A DNA stretch of 64,000 nucleotides from Antedon mediterranea (GCF_964355755.1 NC_092672.1:3782001-3846000); one strand, 5' to 3'; positions 1-12,152 are shown, numbered from the stretch's first letter. Numbers and translations are program-made. Notes: generated by a model from the sequence alone, not told the origin.

Positions 1-201
1 TAAAATCATGAATAAGTAATTTAAAACACTGTCTATTATCTGCAGTGTATCATAATATAATGATGAGTTGTTCACACTGTGTGCCCTAAAGCCTTTAAAA
101 CAATAGATGTGCAAATCTGTGTATGTATAGCTTTTCGTTTGGTTTCCATTTCAGTGTTATTTTGTGTGTTGTTATTATTATTATTTGTGTAGGTCTACTG
201 T

Positions 202-460
202 TAGTGTTAGTGTTAAGCGGAGTTGGGTAGCCGAGTGGTCAGGACACTTGACTGTCATACAGAGAGCCCCGAGTTCACTTCCCGACAACTCCCAGTTCAC
301 TCAGCTGTAAAAGAGTACTGTACCTGATTGAAAATGCTAGGGAGAAAAAGTCGACGTGGAAAGAAATTGGCCACCCTACCACATAATGCTAAGGCTTAAT
401 ACAATGAGCTCCTAAAAGCTCCTTTCCCTACTTTCAGAATGAACATGAGACTTGCCTTTT
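202..460 (+). repeat. SINE-like element with tRNA-derived head
   Basis: Bases 221-291 resemble a tRNA: a box-A-like 'tagccgagtggtcaggac' and a box-B-like 'gagttcacttcc', with flanking arms that can pair as an acceptor stem (gttggg..cccgac). An unstructured body follows to about 460. A tRNA-like head plus an unrelated body is the usual SINE layout. No matching second copy was seen in the window, so the 3' limit is approximate. Confidence 0.4.
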
Positions 461-1257
461 TTTTACTGTTAAGCCACCCTAACATCAAATATTAGTATTT
501 ATATAAACAATAATTTCATTGAAATTGTTGTTGAAAGTTATCCTGAAGTTAAAATAAACAAAAATGGTATCAACACCTATACAGTAATCATACATACTGT
601 AAGACATTTTGATCATCATTTTTGCGTAGGTATGTATACTGTGATGCATACCAAATTACAGTAGCTCAAATATGTTACGTAAGTCTACAAACTGTTTAGG
701 GTTCTATTCAATGGTGGTAGGCCTGATCTTAAGTCTTGTACAAGACCTGAAGGATTATTTTTTCTGTGATTTTTTTGTTGGATTTCCCCGTCATCAGATT
801 CGTATTCTACCTAATGTTTAATAATCATAATCATGTTGTGAATTTGCCTATGCTTTTAGAAATATTTTTTCAGATCTAGATTGCTTTAAGTAATTCCCAA
901 GCAAGTGCTTGTAACTTCTTGAGATTTCTAAATTTGATTTTATGATAGAAATTATTTATGAGTTTTTTAACAAAATATGTTTATAGCCTATAAAATATTT
1001 TTGTCTTATGGTATATTTTATGAGTTTCATTGAATGAGTTGACTCTTCGATCTATGTTCGTTATTTTCACAATTTTGTAGGTCTTTGAATTGTTATTATT
1101 ATTGAATATTATTGAATAATCTGTATCACAGCATTTAAATGTTTTTCCAGGAATGGAGTTTAAGAGAGGATTTAAAAAAAAAAACATTTAGTTGAAAAAT
1201 ATTATCTCTATTCTACTTTTTGATTTTGAGAATTAATTAATTTCTGTTGTACAGTAG
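461..1257. other. Gene-free AT-rich stretch
   Basis: No exon with convincing splice sites, no RNA gene and no clear repeat was seen here; only short chance ORFs. Confidence 0.5.
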
Positions 1258-1261
1258 TATA

Positions 1262-1638
1262 GAGTATCACGGTGCTGACGTCACGACGGTAGGTGGCGCT
1301 GCGTGGTTGCTAGCGCAACCAAAAATACGTTCAACCTGCCTGAGTGACTCCAAGGTCACCAATGGTTTGGCATAGGCTTATTGAAGTAGTCATTTTAAAA
1401 CTTAATAATTTTCAATAAAAACAAACTAAAATTTCAAAAGATCACTAAATATTTGTTTTTAATAATCTATTTATTCTTCAACTACAGTTTAAATTTTTGT
1501 TTAATTAAGCTAAGATACATAATTTGATAGAAATACAGATCTTTACAGTTTATCAACATAGTAGCGCTGAACGCATTTTTTGGTTGGCTAGCAACCATGC
1601 AGCGCCCTCTGTTGTTGTGACGTCACACCGTGATACTC
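1262..1638. mobile_element. TA-target MITE with long TIRs
   Basis: The ends are GAGTATCACGGTG (1262) and CACCGTGATACTC (1638). The inverted similarity continues for about 70 bp on each side and includes a GACGTCAC core, 'GGCGCTGC' and 'GGTTGCTAGC'. Both ends abut TATA (1258-1261 and 1639-1642), consistent with a TA or TATA target duplication as used by Tc1/mariner-type elements. The 377-bp interior has no ORF, so it is non-autonomous. The superfamily is inferred from the target site only. Confidence 0.65.
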
Positions 1639-1642
1639 TATA

Positions 1643-3790
1643 TAGATCTCTTTTTGTCGCTTTTGTTTCAACGTTGAATTATTGTTGAGGAGTTTTTACC
1701 ATTGACACCAATTTCAGGAAAATATTGTGTTTAAATTATGGTTCTGACCTGTTTTAAACTAAGTTCAGTAATGTAAACAAAGAAATAAAAACATATTTTG
1801 TTGAAAATAAGTTTGATGCTGTAAGTTCAAAGAAAGTGAAAGATTTACATGTCACCCCTTTCAAAACAATATGTTCCAAACATCTTATCTTATGAGATCA
1901 AAGAAAATAGCAACAAAACGTGTTCCTATTGTCCAGTTATTACATGAGGTCATTCCTTGGTCATTTAAACCTTTTTGTACTAATGCGTACTATATATAAT
2001 ATGCTTTTGACTTTTGCCGACCATTAGTAAACCACAGTTCCTAATGCTACATAATCAACAGCTTTTTGAATGTCATAAATGCATATATATACATTCTAGA
2101 TATTTGCATTTAGTCTGTAAACACATCTCATATTTTGAATTTAATGTGAATCATGTGTTGATGTTTCATTGGTATTTGAACAAATCAACTCAACTTAAAA
2201 TAGAGTAGCCGATACTGTTTCTTTGACCTCTCTACAACTAAAACATACTCCTGGTTTGGCCCGTCTTTTAGACTCATCTAATATTGTGCTCCAGGTTTTT
2301 CCATTTTTTTCTCCCGGATTACAAAGATAACAGAATATCAATTTGTCGATAACGATAACAATTTCACAAGAGGAATTTTCTTTTTTGTTGTTTATCCAAT
2401 AGAAAGAAAGTACTAAAAATGGTACTTACTACAACGTTTTTATACGACTTACTACACTCCTTACTTCTCCTGGCTGTTTTCTGTTTTTGGCAGGATTCTT
2501 TGTTTTGTGTAACTTTGATCTGGCTCATCAAATTATATTTTTGTCTACCGTACCTGCCAAGTCATGCTATTTTCTTTTTTGTTGTTGCCATTTTGTTTGG
2601 TTGTCATTTATGACTATCTTACCATTATTGGTCTTCTTTTCTTAATTAAGAAAAAATAAAGTAAATATTATAGAAAAACAGTAGAAAAGAGCAAGGGGAG
2701 GCAGAGAGGAAGAATATACATAACATTATAAAGAAGCTTTAAAAACTAAAAAGCGGCCAACGAATAAGACCAAGATAATTACCTAGTGAGGTCATAATTT
2801 ATGACATTGAAATATAATTTAAACATCAAGTATTAGTCGAACAAAATGTATATTAGTTTCACTGATTTAAGTCTCTATGTGCTTATGCAAATTTTTGTAC
2901 AATAACCATCAAAAGTGTTCGAGAAAACGTATTAATCTAAAATCACTAGAAATTGGGACATTTAATCATGTATTGGCGATCCCTATGGACCAATTCATAT
3001 CATGATAGTCTTATTCAGTCATATATAGTTCCAGATAAACATACTGTTTTTCCTCCTAGCTTAACATTAGTTGTGTGCGCTAATCGCTAGCAAATCTTTA
3101 AAAAAAAAGAGTTATACTATTGTTCTAATTACAGTTTTTCCAAAGTATATGTTGTTGCAAGATGGAGTACCAGCAGTCTCTTCCTCTCAGTGATACGTAG
3201 TATTTTAGTAAAGGCTGTTTTAAATTACAGTAGTTTTATTTGGCTAAAATAGAGATTTGTTTTTTATTTTAAAATATTTATCTACAAAGAAATGTTGATA
3301 TATAAAGATAGCTGTAGTTTTACCTTTTAGATTTTAAAAAACCCTTGGTCCTCACAGTTAAAATCTTTTCTGTCTGCACTAAAACATTAACACAACTATT
3401 TATATCATTATTCACTTTTGCATGTTGTTCATTTTTTAAACAGTTCAGTAACAAACTATATTTCAAGTATATGATTTACATAGCCAGAAGGAATTCAGGA
3501 ATTCATCAAATTCTGGTCTTCCTAAAGATGTCAACACGTTTAATCAATTTTATCTTGTAATTAATTATATAATGTTGACTTAATCTCTTGAGCAGAGTGT
3601 TGAAAAGCAATCTATCGAAATAAGTCTGTGATCATTCAATCAATCTGCATAATATCCTTTATGAATTGTTTTCCTTAAATTGTTCCAGTTCTTTCAACTC
3701 TACTTAGACTAGTCCTACAGAGAGTATCTTTTGACCTCTCTGTGACTTGAAAGTGTGATCTGTAAGATGGTAGAGAATTGATGAATGTCT
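1643..3790. other. Gene-free AT-rich stretch
   Basis: Non-coding, with homopolymer tracts and short chance ORFs. None has splice context or a recognisable domain, and no repeat structure was seen. Confidence 0.5.
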
Positions 3791-3799
3791 TAGTTTGAG

Positions 3800-4312
3800 A
3801 AAGCAGTGTGGCGTAATAGTAGAGATATTGCGGCATGGGTTCGAGACTTATGTGAGATCCAAACAATTTGTCAATGCAAAAGATAGGACATTACTGTCAA
3901 GCCTGTTTTTCCTGTAGTGCCCATTTCAAACTAGATACGAAGAGCAAAAATGCTAGAAAATAGGCCTTAAACTTAAGACAATGTTATGGCCAAATCTCTA
4001 GCTAGCTTTCATCTACTTATGTAGGCCTAAATCTATCTTTTCTTCAGTTGCTTAAGGCTTGCACTTGTCACTTTTTGTGGAAAAAAGAACTCCTCCTTAA
4101 AAATCCTGGCTACGGGTTTGACTGTATGTTGAATTCAGTGCTTCATTTGGCCATTTTTAGGCCCTGTCTGCTATATCATAATCTTCGAGCATACCATACA
4201 CTGTTGTGCCATGATACTTTTTCTCATTGCCTCGTCCTTTGGATGGGATTTAAAGACGTACATGCATTGAGCATGTAATAAAAAAAGAACTTGTTTACAC
4301 TATTCGAAAAGA
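3800..4312 (+). repeat. SINE-like element with Deu-like 3' core
   Basis: A degenerate tRNA-like head (3805-3865, box-B-like 'gggttcgagac') is followed by a body. The 3' part (about 4215-4312) contains 'ttgcctcgtcctttggat' and then 'gggatttaaagac'. The same core recurs at 38,970-39,070 ('atgcctcatccttcagat'), and both copies then carry an 'attc(a/g)aaaagaatc' segment. The core resembles the conserved central domain of DeuSINE-type metazoan SINEs; that link comes from memory of the motif, not from a search. Confidence 0.5.
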
Positions 4313-4546
4313 ATCCTTGATTAATGAGAATTATGGTTTAATTTAAATGTATTTATAATTTCTCTTTCCTTGATTTACTAGGTTTATAAGATTTATTTGG
4401 ATAATGTCTGATTTCAAGATTTTTTCTCACAACACTTCATCAATCATAACTAACAATAAATTATAAAGTTTAGTAAAATGTTTTTTGGCTTCATATTTCT
4501 GCAATAATTGAGGTTTTTATTAGTTCACAATCTTTGACCATATACT

Positions 4547-4700
4547 AAAGCTGTGTCCACACTATCAAACTATTTTGACAAACAAAAAGTGTGATGTGCC
4601 CACATATGGTAGTGATATGCCCACATATGGTAGTGATATGACATCATCATGTCCATATATAGGCACATCACATTTTTTTTATCACAAAGTTTGATAGTGA
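4547..4700. mobile_element. MITE family A, copy 1
   Basis: The ends are degenerate forms of CTCTGTCTACACTATCAAAC and its reverse complement. The interior has tandem copies of a 21-bp unit containing 'atggtagtgatatgcccaca' and a palindromic 'catatatgg' segment. Seven more copies occur in the window (about 5.3, 13.9, 23.5, 37.9, 50.6, 58.9 and 63.4 kb). Confidence 0.7.
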
Positions 4701-5064
4701 AGATGTATAAAGAAGCATTCTAACTACATTTATCAAAGAAGTGTCGACTTGAAGTCAAAACTTTATTCTCTCGTTAATTTATCGGTGCTTTTTCAGTGAT
4801 TATAGCAATATTAACGGCTTTTATCTGATCAGTCTATGAGCTAGGATGGCATACTGTAGGCCTTATGTTTGTTCTCACATATTTTTAAAAACATGCTTAA
4901 ACTAATACACTCATTGCTATGTTAAGGGTACCCCTGGAGAGCTGGATCTTCAACAACATGTAACGTGCCTAAGATCAACATAAATCATGATGCAGACATT
5001 CACTAGAAACAATAAACAATTTCGGAATGGCATTTCAAGGAATATAGTAAAAGCTTGAGTCTTA

Positions 5065-5280
5065 ATTGATGCAACGCAAAAACCTATTACCAATCATAAG
5101 CAAAAGTTTGGATGATCAATTGCTTGTTATTGGTCAATTTAGTTGCGTTGTATGTACATCTTTGCATTGCGTCCTAGTAGGAGCTAAACTTAAGAACCAG
5201 TTAAGCTTAAATCCCGCTTGGACGCAATGCAGTGACGTCGGCGCAACGCAAATCAGTTGACCAATAACAAGAGTTTGAAT
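5065..5280. mobile_element. MITE family B, degenerate copies
   Basis: A decayed copy (about 5065-5186) ends in 'gcgtcctagtaggagc'. A second partial copy (5205-5280) has 'gacgcaatgc' and 'agttgaccaataacaag'. Both match the family B layout: TIRs rich in acgcaacg, with internal 'ttgaccaatcacaagc' and its inverted partner. Confidence 0.5.
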
Positions 5281-5337
5281 AACAAAGTAAACTGCTAATG
5301 CTCATGCTAATAATTTTTTAATCAAATTCGTATAATG

Positions 5338-5470
5338 CTCTGTCTACACTATCAAACTTTATGTTACAACAAAATGTACCCATATATGGACATGATGATA
5401 TCATATCACTAATATATTTGGGCATATCACTACCATATTTGGTCACATCATACCTTTTTTTGTCAAACTA
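5338..5470. mobile_element. MITE family A, copy 2 (3' truncated)
   Basis: It begins with GCTCTGTCTACACTATCAAAC, carries the 'catatatggacatgatga' palindrome and two 'actaccatatttgg' units, and stops at 'tgtcaaacta' without the distal TIR, where an unrelated 'ctgaatactgaatactg' repeat begins. Confidence 0.7.
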
Positions 5471-5473
5471 CTG

Positions 5474-5641
5474 AATACTGAATACTGAAAATGCTTTATT
5501 TGTCCAGGCATCATCATCATAAAATAACAACAGAAATTCTTCTTGAAGATTGACAATTATTAGTAAAATAATAAATAGATATACAATATAATATATTATG
5601 TACACACACATAATTGCACAAAAAAAAAAAAAAAAAAAAAA
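5474..5641 (-). repeat. Probable LINE 3' end with simple tail
   Basis: Read on the minus strand, the sequence ends 'ggacaaataaagcatttt' followed by short tandem 'cagtatt' units, the style of CR1/L2-type LINE tails. A poly-A tract (about 5620-5641, plus strand) bounds the other side. No coding remnant is visible, so assignment is tentative. Confidence 0.3.
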
Positions 5642-6832
5642 ATATAAAGTTTTAGTGGCAGTCTAGGATTTTAAAATAGGGGAAGCTTAGAGCCTAAAAA
5701 TGGTGAAATTAAGTGCTGAACTTAACTTAATGTCTTATCTTATCGTAATTTACCAAATTCTGGACTCCCTTTTGGATCTTGCTATGGGTGTGTACTTTAT
5801 GTCACAAAAAAAGAGAGTAGGCTAAAGGCAAACTTGTTAATGAATATTATAGTTTAACTCTCATGAAATACCACATTCAGGTGATACTTAAAATGTTTAT
5901 CTGAATTGATTACCAACATTGGTAGTAATAGCGCTATATTTCATATTTGCTGTGTATGTAATGGTACATTTATTACCATTATCCATCACGTCTCATAACA
6001 TGAAACATGATAAAGCACATACTTGAAACTAATACATTAATTTTTAAATTATTACAATAATGAAATTGCACATCCATCTTTCAAAACCTACAGTACAGCT
6101 ATAGTGACAGATCATGGTCAGACTAAAATTAAAAACTAAAAAATCCTAACATTTTATAATTTTCATTATAGTTCCAAGGGAAGGGTCAAGACATAGAAAG
6201 TTCTGAATAATTATTTATAGTTTCAATGTATTTAATTTAATTCAATTATTCAATTTAATATTATTGATATAATAAAAGTGGATCATATGTAGAATTGATT
6301 CTACTACATTTGTATTTTCCACAAAAAAAATCGTGCATGAAAAATATGTACTGTGATAGGCTTAATTTATGTATTATTATCGAGTAATTCACAGTATGCA
6401 ATTTGGTTTTAACAGCTTGAAAGAAGTTGATAAATATCGCATGATGGACTAAAACAAGGTAATTCAACAATGTGTTACTAGAAAGCTTTCGATTTGCGAC
6501 GAACGACCACCTAACTAGGTCATGTCAAGCGGTGTGTCGTTGGTCATTGCCTGGAACTAGAAACCACCTAAACTGTCTTAAGATGGGGATTGAGGAAACC
6601 TGTCCCAACTTCCCCCTCCCCCCCCCCCCCCGATTGTGAATAATGAAATGACATAACCTGTTGGTGGTCGTTTGTTGAATTGAAAGCTCCACATTGTATG
6701 AAAGTAGAATTTTAAAATAGTCCTTTATTTTAATCGAATATGTTTGAGATATCATGTATAGAAAACAAGCAAATATGAAGGTGAATCGCAACTTCCTTGA
6801 CCAAAATTGCATCGCGTTGAGTAAACATTCAT
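5642..6832. other. Gene-free stretch with poly-C tract
   Basis: AT-rich non-coding DNA with a run of about 16 C at 6611-6630. A 95-aa minus-strand frame across the poly-C tract has no domain and is regarded as chance. Confidence 0.45.
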
Positions 6833-7030
6833 TGGAGTTGTGACTTGGTGGTATGCTTGGCTACCAATCCAAGAGTCCTAGGTTCGAGTCCTGTCATACG
6901 TTAGGATTTTTTCTAATGACAAATTTCAACTCCACTCCCACAGACTTGAAATAAGACTTTGTTTATGTAGAGCATCTTGTGTATATCTTGTGAACGGAAT
7001 TGCCCCTTTTTAAAGGATAGTGAATGAATT
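6833..7030 (+). repeat. SINE-like element with tRNA-derived head
   Basis: Bases 6837-6901 have a tRNA-like form: 'gacttggtggtatgcttggc', then 'ccaatccaag', then a good box B 'ggttcgagtcc'. The body continues to about 7030. The 5' acceptor arm pairs poorly, so this is a SINE head rather than a tRNA gene. Confidence 0.45.
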
Positions 7031-7790
7031 CGCTTATGGTTATCCTTTGCAATTTGCCTAAATATATAAAAACACAACAAAAAGGAATACAAATGATTCG
7101 AAAAAAAAGAAGATGCAAAGTGTATGCATAATTGACCTAAAACATTCTATGATTAAGATTCAAAGTGCGTCTACCTTTGTTTAGACTAAAAATCATTATT
7201 AAATCAGTCGTTATCAATAATATATTTGTTTCCGCCAAAAGGCCAGACATAAGGTTACTGAATAAGTTCATATTACCTAAAAGGTTTGTCTGCCCTTTGA
7301 TATGACATAAATAAGAACTTAATAATTGAACTGTATTATTAATTAAACTATATTAAATTCTATTTTTAAAAAAAGAATTTATTGTAGTTATTGATATTTA
7401 GTTATATTGTGTTGAAAACTATAAAAAACAACATAGATTTTTGTCAATACAGTTGTGTGAACACACGCACACAGGTGGTATATTTCGTACCAAGTTTACC
7501 TGGATAAGCCAACAATAGCCTGTGCTCTCCAGAAGAAGAGCTTTGATAGAAAAAGTTAAAAGTTTCTAGAGAACCGCTCTATAAAAATGAACTAATCCAT
7601 CAACCATGAATTAGAGTTACTGTACAACTGACAAAATGTTAGGAAAGCAATAGAAATAGCTTCTTCCGACAAGATTACAACAGGAATATATCAGTTGTGA
7701 GGTGTTTTAATCACTGAAATTTTATTGTTGTATATGCCTAATAAAGTTAAACCACAGATTCGATGTTTTCAAAACGTTCATAAACGTAGC

Positions 7791-8152
7791 TTAAAGATGT
7801 ATTGTCCCCCTGAAAAAAATAATTTGTAACCATTTTTTTTAATATGCCATTTTAATGTAACATAATAGTTATCCACTTTGACCACAAATTGGATCGAAAA
7901 AAAATGTATTTACCTGAAAAAACTGTACTTTAAAGCAAAAAAATTGTCAAATTGGCTGCCAGCCAATGGGTTTTTGGTTGAATGAATTTAACCATTTATT
8001 TTGTCATTTTAAATTGTGAAAACATAATTTTTTTTTGTTTTTTTTTTCTACGGAAGTGATTAACTTTATTAAAACTACAAATAACATATTCCATTCTGAT
8101 TTAAATAATCTTCATTTTTCATGTTTTTTGGGGGGGGGCAATAGATCTTTAA
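7791..8152. mobile_element. TTAA-flanked MITE
   Basis: The ends are inverted: TTAAAGATGTATTGTCCCCC at 7791 and GGGGCAATAGATCTTTAA ending at 8152. Both terminate in TTAA, consistent with a TTAA (piggyBac-like) or TWA target. The interior has no ORF. The segment 'cataatagttatccacttt' recurs at about 37,695, showing a second, truncated copy. Confidence 0.65.
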
Positions 8153-8337
8153 TTGTTCATAGCTAGAATAGAATTGAACCCACACCCTATCAAATAATAA
8201 ACTTAAAATGGTGGGTGGTGATGGTTTCAGAGATAGTTCAACCAATAGAGCTTGTTATAGCTTTAGTTCTCACTATAAGTTTAGACACAAAGTAAAGTGG
8301 CAAAATTCATAATAAATTCATCTCCTTCCCAAAAATA

Positions 8338-8453
8338 TTTTTAGAATCAAATTTGCGTTTCTAGTGAAGGACAAATTAACGTTGAACTTACCAACGTTTC
8401 GTGCATTAGCTTAGGTAGTGGTGTCACTAGAAACGAAAATTTGATTCTAAAAA
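8338..8453. mobile_element. Short inverted-repeat element
   Basis: The 30-bp arms at 8338-8367 and 8424-8453 begin TTTTTAGAATCAAATTT and differ at one position. The spacer is 56 bp. It is foldback or MITE-like; no target duplication could be fixed. Confidence 0.6.
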
Positions 8454-8459
8454 CACAAG

Positions 8460-9202
8460 TGGCAAATCGTGAATTATTTATAAATTGATCATGCATGTAT
8501 GTCTTTGTGTACAGATAACCAGGCTTAAAGCTTCTCTAATGGCCGGATACAAACACAATCTTATTTGCTAATTTTAGGTAATTTAGTTTTAAGTTTGCAG
8601 CTGTACTCGTCAACGTAAATTATGTCTTGTATTTTAGTTCGCACATTTTATATTTGAAATTATCTTTAACTTCTTAATTTGCCCTTTTTTGTAATTGTCA
8701 CTTTGTCGCTACACATTAACAAATCCACTTTATCGAAAAAACCATTCAGAATAATCTAAATGAAATTATAGAGAGAAAATTCAAATTTTATCTAATTGAG
8801 ATGAAAATGATGAGTTTTGCATGATTCCAGGCTTAGAGTCTTACTCAAATCTCTTATTTTATATTATAGCTTTTTTGGCGAGATGAGCTGTAAACTTCAC
8901 AAGTGAATGACCTGCAAATTGAAGGTCTGTTGAACATGTGCTCTTTCAGCATGCGCTTTCAGTAAAAATAAACATTTACATTGCGACAATTCCAAAAAAA
9001 TGATCAAAGGCACAAATTTTCTAAGAATAAATTATTTTTCAATTCTTGGTACTGTATTTAAATTTTGTCACTATCATATAAAAATTCTGTAATAAAGCAT
9101 CACATGTGTTTTCCATGTATTTATTACACACATAAATTACAACTTTTAACCAATAGCCTATCTTACATGTATTATGGAATTTAATTTCCTATAATTTATA
9201 CT
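8460..9202. other. Gene-free AT-rich stretch
   Basis: No exon, RNA gene or repeat family was recognised. Confidence 0.45.
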
Positions 9203-10178
9203 AAACAAGAATATTTCTTACAAAAAACGCTGCTCGCTTATTGTTATTGCTAAGGTCAAGTCTGGGGGTCACTACATCACGCCTAGATACTTCAAGTATC
9301 CTATTACAAACAAAAACTTCAATGGACTGTTTTGATAATAATTCAATGATTATCTGACAGCGAATTATATCATGGGACTCATAAATACCAGAATGCTTTG
9401 GGATTTGTCGTTAGACTCTTTTCTCAGCCGTTTTTGGATTCAACAGGTGGTACCAATAAATTATAGTGGAGTTTCCATTTTAACAAAAATGTCAAAGTGT
9501 AGTACTATAAAGCTGCTTGATTTCATCTAATGAATGAGTCATCTCGTGTATCTGACACTGACAGCGAATTATATCATGGGACTCATAAATACCAGAATGC
9601 TTTGGGATTTGTCGTTAGACTCTTTTCTCAGCCGTTTTTGGATTCAACAGGTGGTACCAATAAATTATAGTGGAGTTTCCATTTTAACAAAAATGTCAAA
9701 GTATAGTACTATAAAGCTGCTTGATTTCATCTAATGAATGAGTCATCTCGTGTATCTGACAGCGAATTATATCATGGGACTCATAAATACCAGAATGCTT
9801 TGGGATTTGTCGTTAGACTCTTTTCTCAGCCGTTTTTGGATTCAACAGGTGGTACCAATAAATTATAGTGGAGTTTCCATTTTAACAAAAATGTCAAAGT
9901 GTAGTACTATAAAGCTGCTTGATTTCATCTAATGAATGAGTCATCTCGTGTATCTGACAGCGAATTATATCATGGGACTCATAAATACCAGAATGCTTTG
10001 GGATTTGTCGTTAGACTCTTTTCTCAGCCGTTTTTGGATTCAACAGGTGGTACCAATAAATTATAGTGGAGTTTCCATTTTAACAAAAATGTCAAAGTGT
10101 AGTACTATAAAGCTGCTTGATTTCATCTAATGAATGAGTCATCTCGTGTGACGTAGCGGGCTAGAGCAGCAGCGTGAA
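9203..10178 (+). mobile_element. Dispersed element with internal 198-bp tandem array
   Basis: The unit begins at 'gacagcgaattatatcat' and ends 'gtcatctcgtgtatct'. Unit copies are anchored at 9361, 9565, 9763 and 9961, with spacings of 204, 198 and 198 bp; the 204-bp one has a 6-bp 'ctgaca' duplication. Copies are nearly identical. The flanking parts (9203-9356 and 10148-10178) and a single 198-bp unit occur again in inverse orientation at 23,762-24,134. The element therefore exists elsewhere with one unit and has expanded here. Short inverted ends ACGCTGCT / AGCAGCGT bound both copies. The frames of 64-66 aa repeated in each unit are a product of the repeat. Confidence 0.75.
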
Positions 10179-10179
10179 A

Positions 10180-10790
10180 AATACTGACATGTAGACTGAG
10201 AATCCGACATTTAGCCCAGCAGCAACTCCAGCACTTTTAATTTTCATCATTGGAACAAAAATGTAGGTGTTAGGCATGAATATTGATGTTTGATTTTATT
10301 TAAAAATCTATGATATGGAAGATGTCTGCATTAATTTTATTAATTTTTATCCAAATCTATGCTTACATATTTGATCAAGTAATAAAGTGAATTTATTTTG
10401 ACTTTTACCAAATTTATGAACAAGAAAAGTGAATGATCTATTTTATCCATTTCAGGTCATTAATGTTAGCGGTTTGTCATTCATTAAGTAACACTTTCCA
10501 TTTTGACTTTTAAATTGGTACTTACCAGTAAAAATGTATCTGTGTAGGTGGTTTAAAAAAATTTAAATAAATGATGTTCTTTTAAGAATATGTGTCATGC
10601 TCTGTTTTAATATTTAGTTCTATGAAACATACAGAAAATTGAATAAACCATATTAAATAATGCTGTAGAATAATAAAAACACTTGATTTACTTTGGTAAA
10701 AATCTTACCATGGGCTAAGCCTGTTTTCCACACGTGAATCCAATGTCACTTCACCAAGATTACAGATTAAAAGCTCTCAACTATTATTTT
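10180..10790. other. Gene-free AT-rich stretch
   Basis: Nothing recognisable. The 90-aa frame starting near 10,734 runs over a hairpin and has no domain. Confidence 0.45.
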
Positions 10791-10797
10791 AGGAATC

Positions 10798-10849
10798 TAT
10801 TCAAATCATTTTTTCTTTGGATCATCCAAAAGAAAAAATTATTTGAATA
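10798..10849. repeat. Imperfect hairpin
   Basis: The arm at 10,798-10,820 (TATTCAAATCATTTTTTCTT...) pairs with 10,826-10,849 with one mismatch and one bulge around a 5-base loop. Its origin is unknown. Confidence 0.5.
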
Positions 10850-11041
10850 CTATACAAAGATCCGGATAAACCTTTATACTAATATTTTCAGAATCATTTA
10901 TCACCTTGTTATTTACGGTCAAAAGTATTGGCACGTGGATAAGTTTATTATTAATGATGATGTTGAAAAGGTGGCTAGGAACTTGAAACTTAAATGGAGA
11001 TGTTGAAAGCAATGTCATAGTAATAATAAACATCGTATTAA

Positions 11042-11174
11042 TGCTGCAACTGTCATTGACTTTTGCTGCAACTGTCATTGACTTTTGCTGCAACTGTCAT
11101 TGACTTTTGCTGCAACTGTCATTGACTTTTTCTGCAACTGTCATTGACTTTTGCTGCACTGTCATTGACTTTTG
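11042..11174 (+). repeat. 22-bp minisatellite, 6 copies
   Basis: Six head-to-tail copies of the unit tgctgcaactgtcattgac+ttt. The last copy lacks one base and one copy has a single substitution. Confidence 0.9.
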
Positions 11175-11260
11175 ATAACAGAAATCTACATTTGTGACAG
11201 CAATACTTCATTTTGGCAACAATTTTTTACTGGTTGTTTTTTTTCCCTGTTAATTTGTTA

Positions 11261-11625
11261 AGGCCCATTTACACTAGGACGATAACGATCGACGATAAAT
11301 AGACAAATGTGCATTTTTCATACATAAAACAAAAGAAATATAAAAACTTTTCATTCTAGAACTATAGAATAACCTTCTATGCTTCCTTTGATAAAAATAA
11401 TATTTTCACACGTCCAATCAAATGACGTCATGATTAGTAAGAGCAATAATATCATGACAATACAACGATTTTATTTTTTTTATTTATCATGATGTCGTTT
11501 GATTAGAATTTAAAAAAATATTTTTATCAAAGACAGCATAAATGATATGCTATTCTTCTAGAACGAAAATCTTTATAATTTCTTTTGATTTATGTAATAA
11601 AAAATGCACGCTTATATTTTATTGT
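11261..11625. mobile_element. Harbinger-like MITE family C, 3' truncated copy
   Basis: It starts AGGCCCATTTACACTAGGAC after TTA and matches the complete copy at 34,143-34,543 in order: 'gataacgatcgacgataaa', 'catacataaaacaaaagaaa', 'caaatgacgtcatgat'. It ends in 'aatgcacgcttatatttt' without the distal TIR. Confidence 0.7.
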
Positions 11626-11907
11626 GAATTTAAAGTAGAATATTCCAGTCAGATTATTGTTTAACTTATTGGGCATTAATTGATTATCACTTTTGATGGA
11701 TCTCTATGCAAAATTAATTCTTTTGAAATTTGTTACTAAGTTAACCTGACGTTCTATATATTGCTTTTTCCATTTATGTTATACTTTATATCTGAATATC
11801 TGTGTTGATAAATTAGACAGCGGACCTAATTCGCAACCAATTCTTGGTAGTCTGAAACATTCTCTTCAAAATACATTATCACTTCGATACATTATCACAT
11901 AATGTAT

Positions 11908-11970
11908 CACATGTGATGCCTGTACCATGCCATAAGCCTAACCTTTACATACTTGAGGCATAGCATGTGA
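11908..11970. repeat. Palindromic 'CACATGTG' element, copy 1
   Basis: The inverted arms cacatgtgatgcctg and gaggcatagcatgtg enclose 'ccataagcctaacctttac'. Related copies lie at about 12,085, 40,494, 46,120 and 48,515. Confidence 0.55.
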
Positions 11971-12084
11971 TTGTAATACATACAGTACAGTATGTAATAC
12001 ACTGTATTATAAGTTCATCTGTAATACACATGAATTCAATGTTAACGTAAAGGCAGGTATTCTTCATTGATTCGCAACTGAAAA

Positions 12085-12152
12085 CACATGTGATGCCTGT
12101 ACCATTCTTTAAGCCTAACCTTTACGTACTTCAGGCACAACATGTGATTGTA
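12085..12152. repeat. Palindromic 'CACATGTG' element, copy 2
   Basis: A near-repeat of copy 1, 177 bp away. Similarity continues outside the palindrome ('gattgtaatacatacagta'), so the pair probably arose by local tandem duplication. Confidence 0.55.

Noticed and set aside
6525-6812. 95-aa minus-strand frame crossing a poly-C tract
   Set aside because: The poly-Gly stretch comes from the homopolymer, and there is no domain or splice context.
9534-10130. Three nearly identical 64-66 aa frames
   Set aside because: They are the same frame in each 198-bp repeat unit, with no splice or start context.
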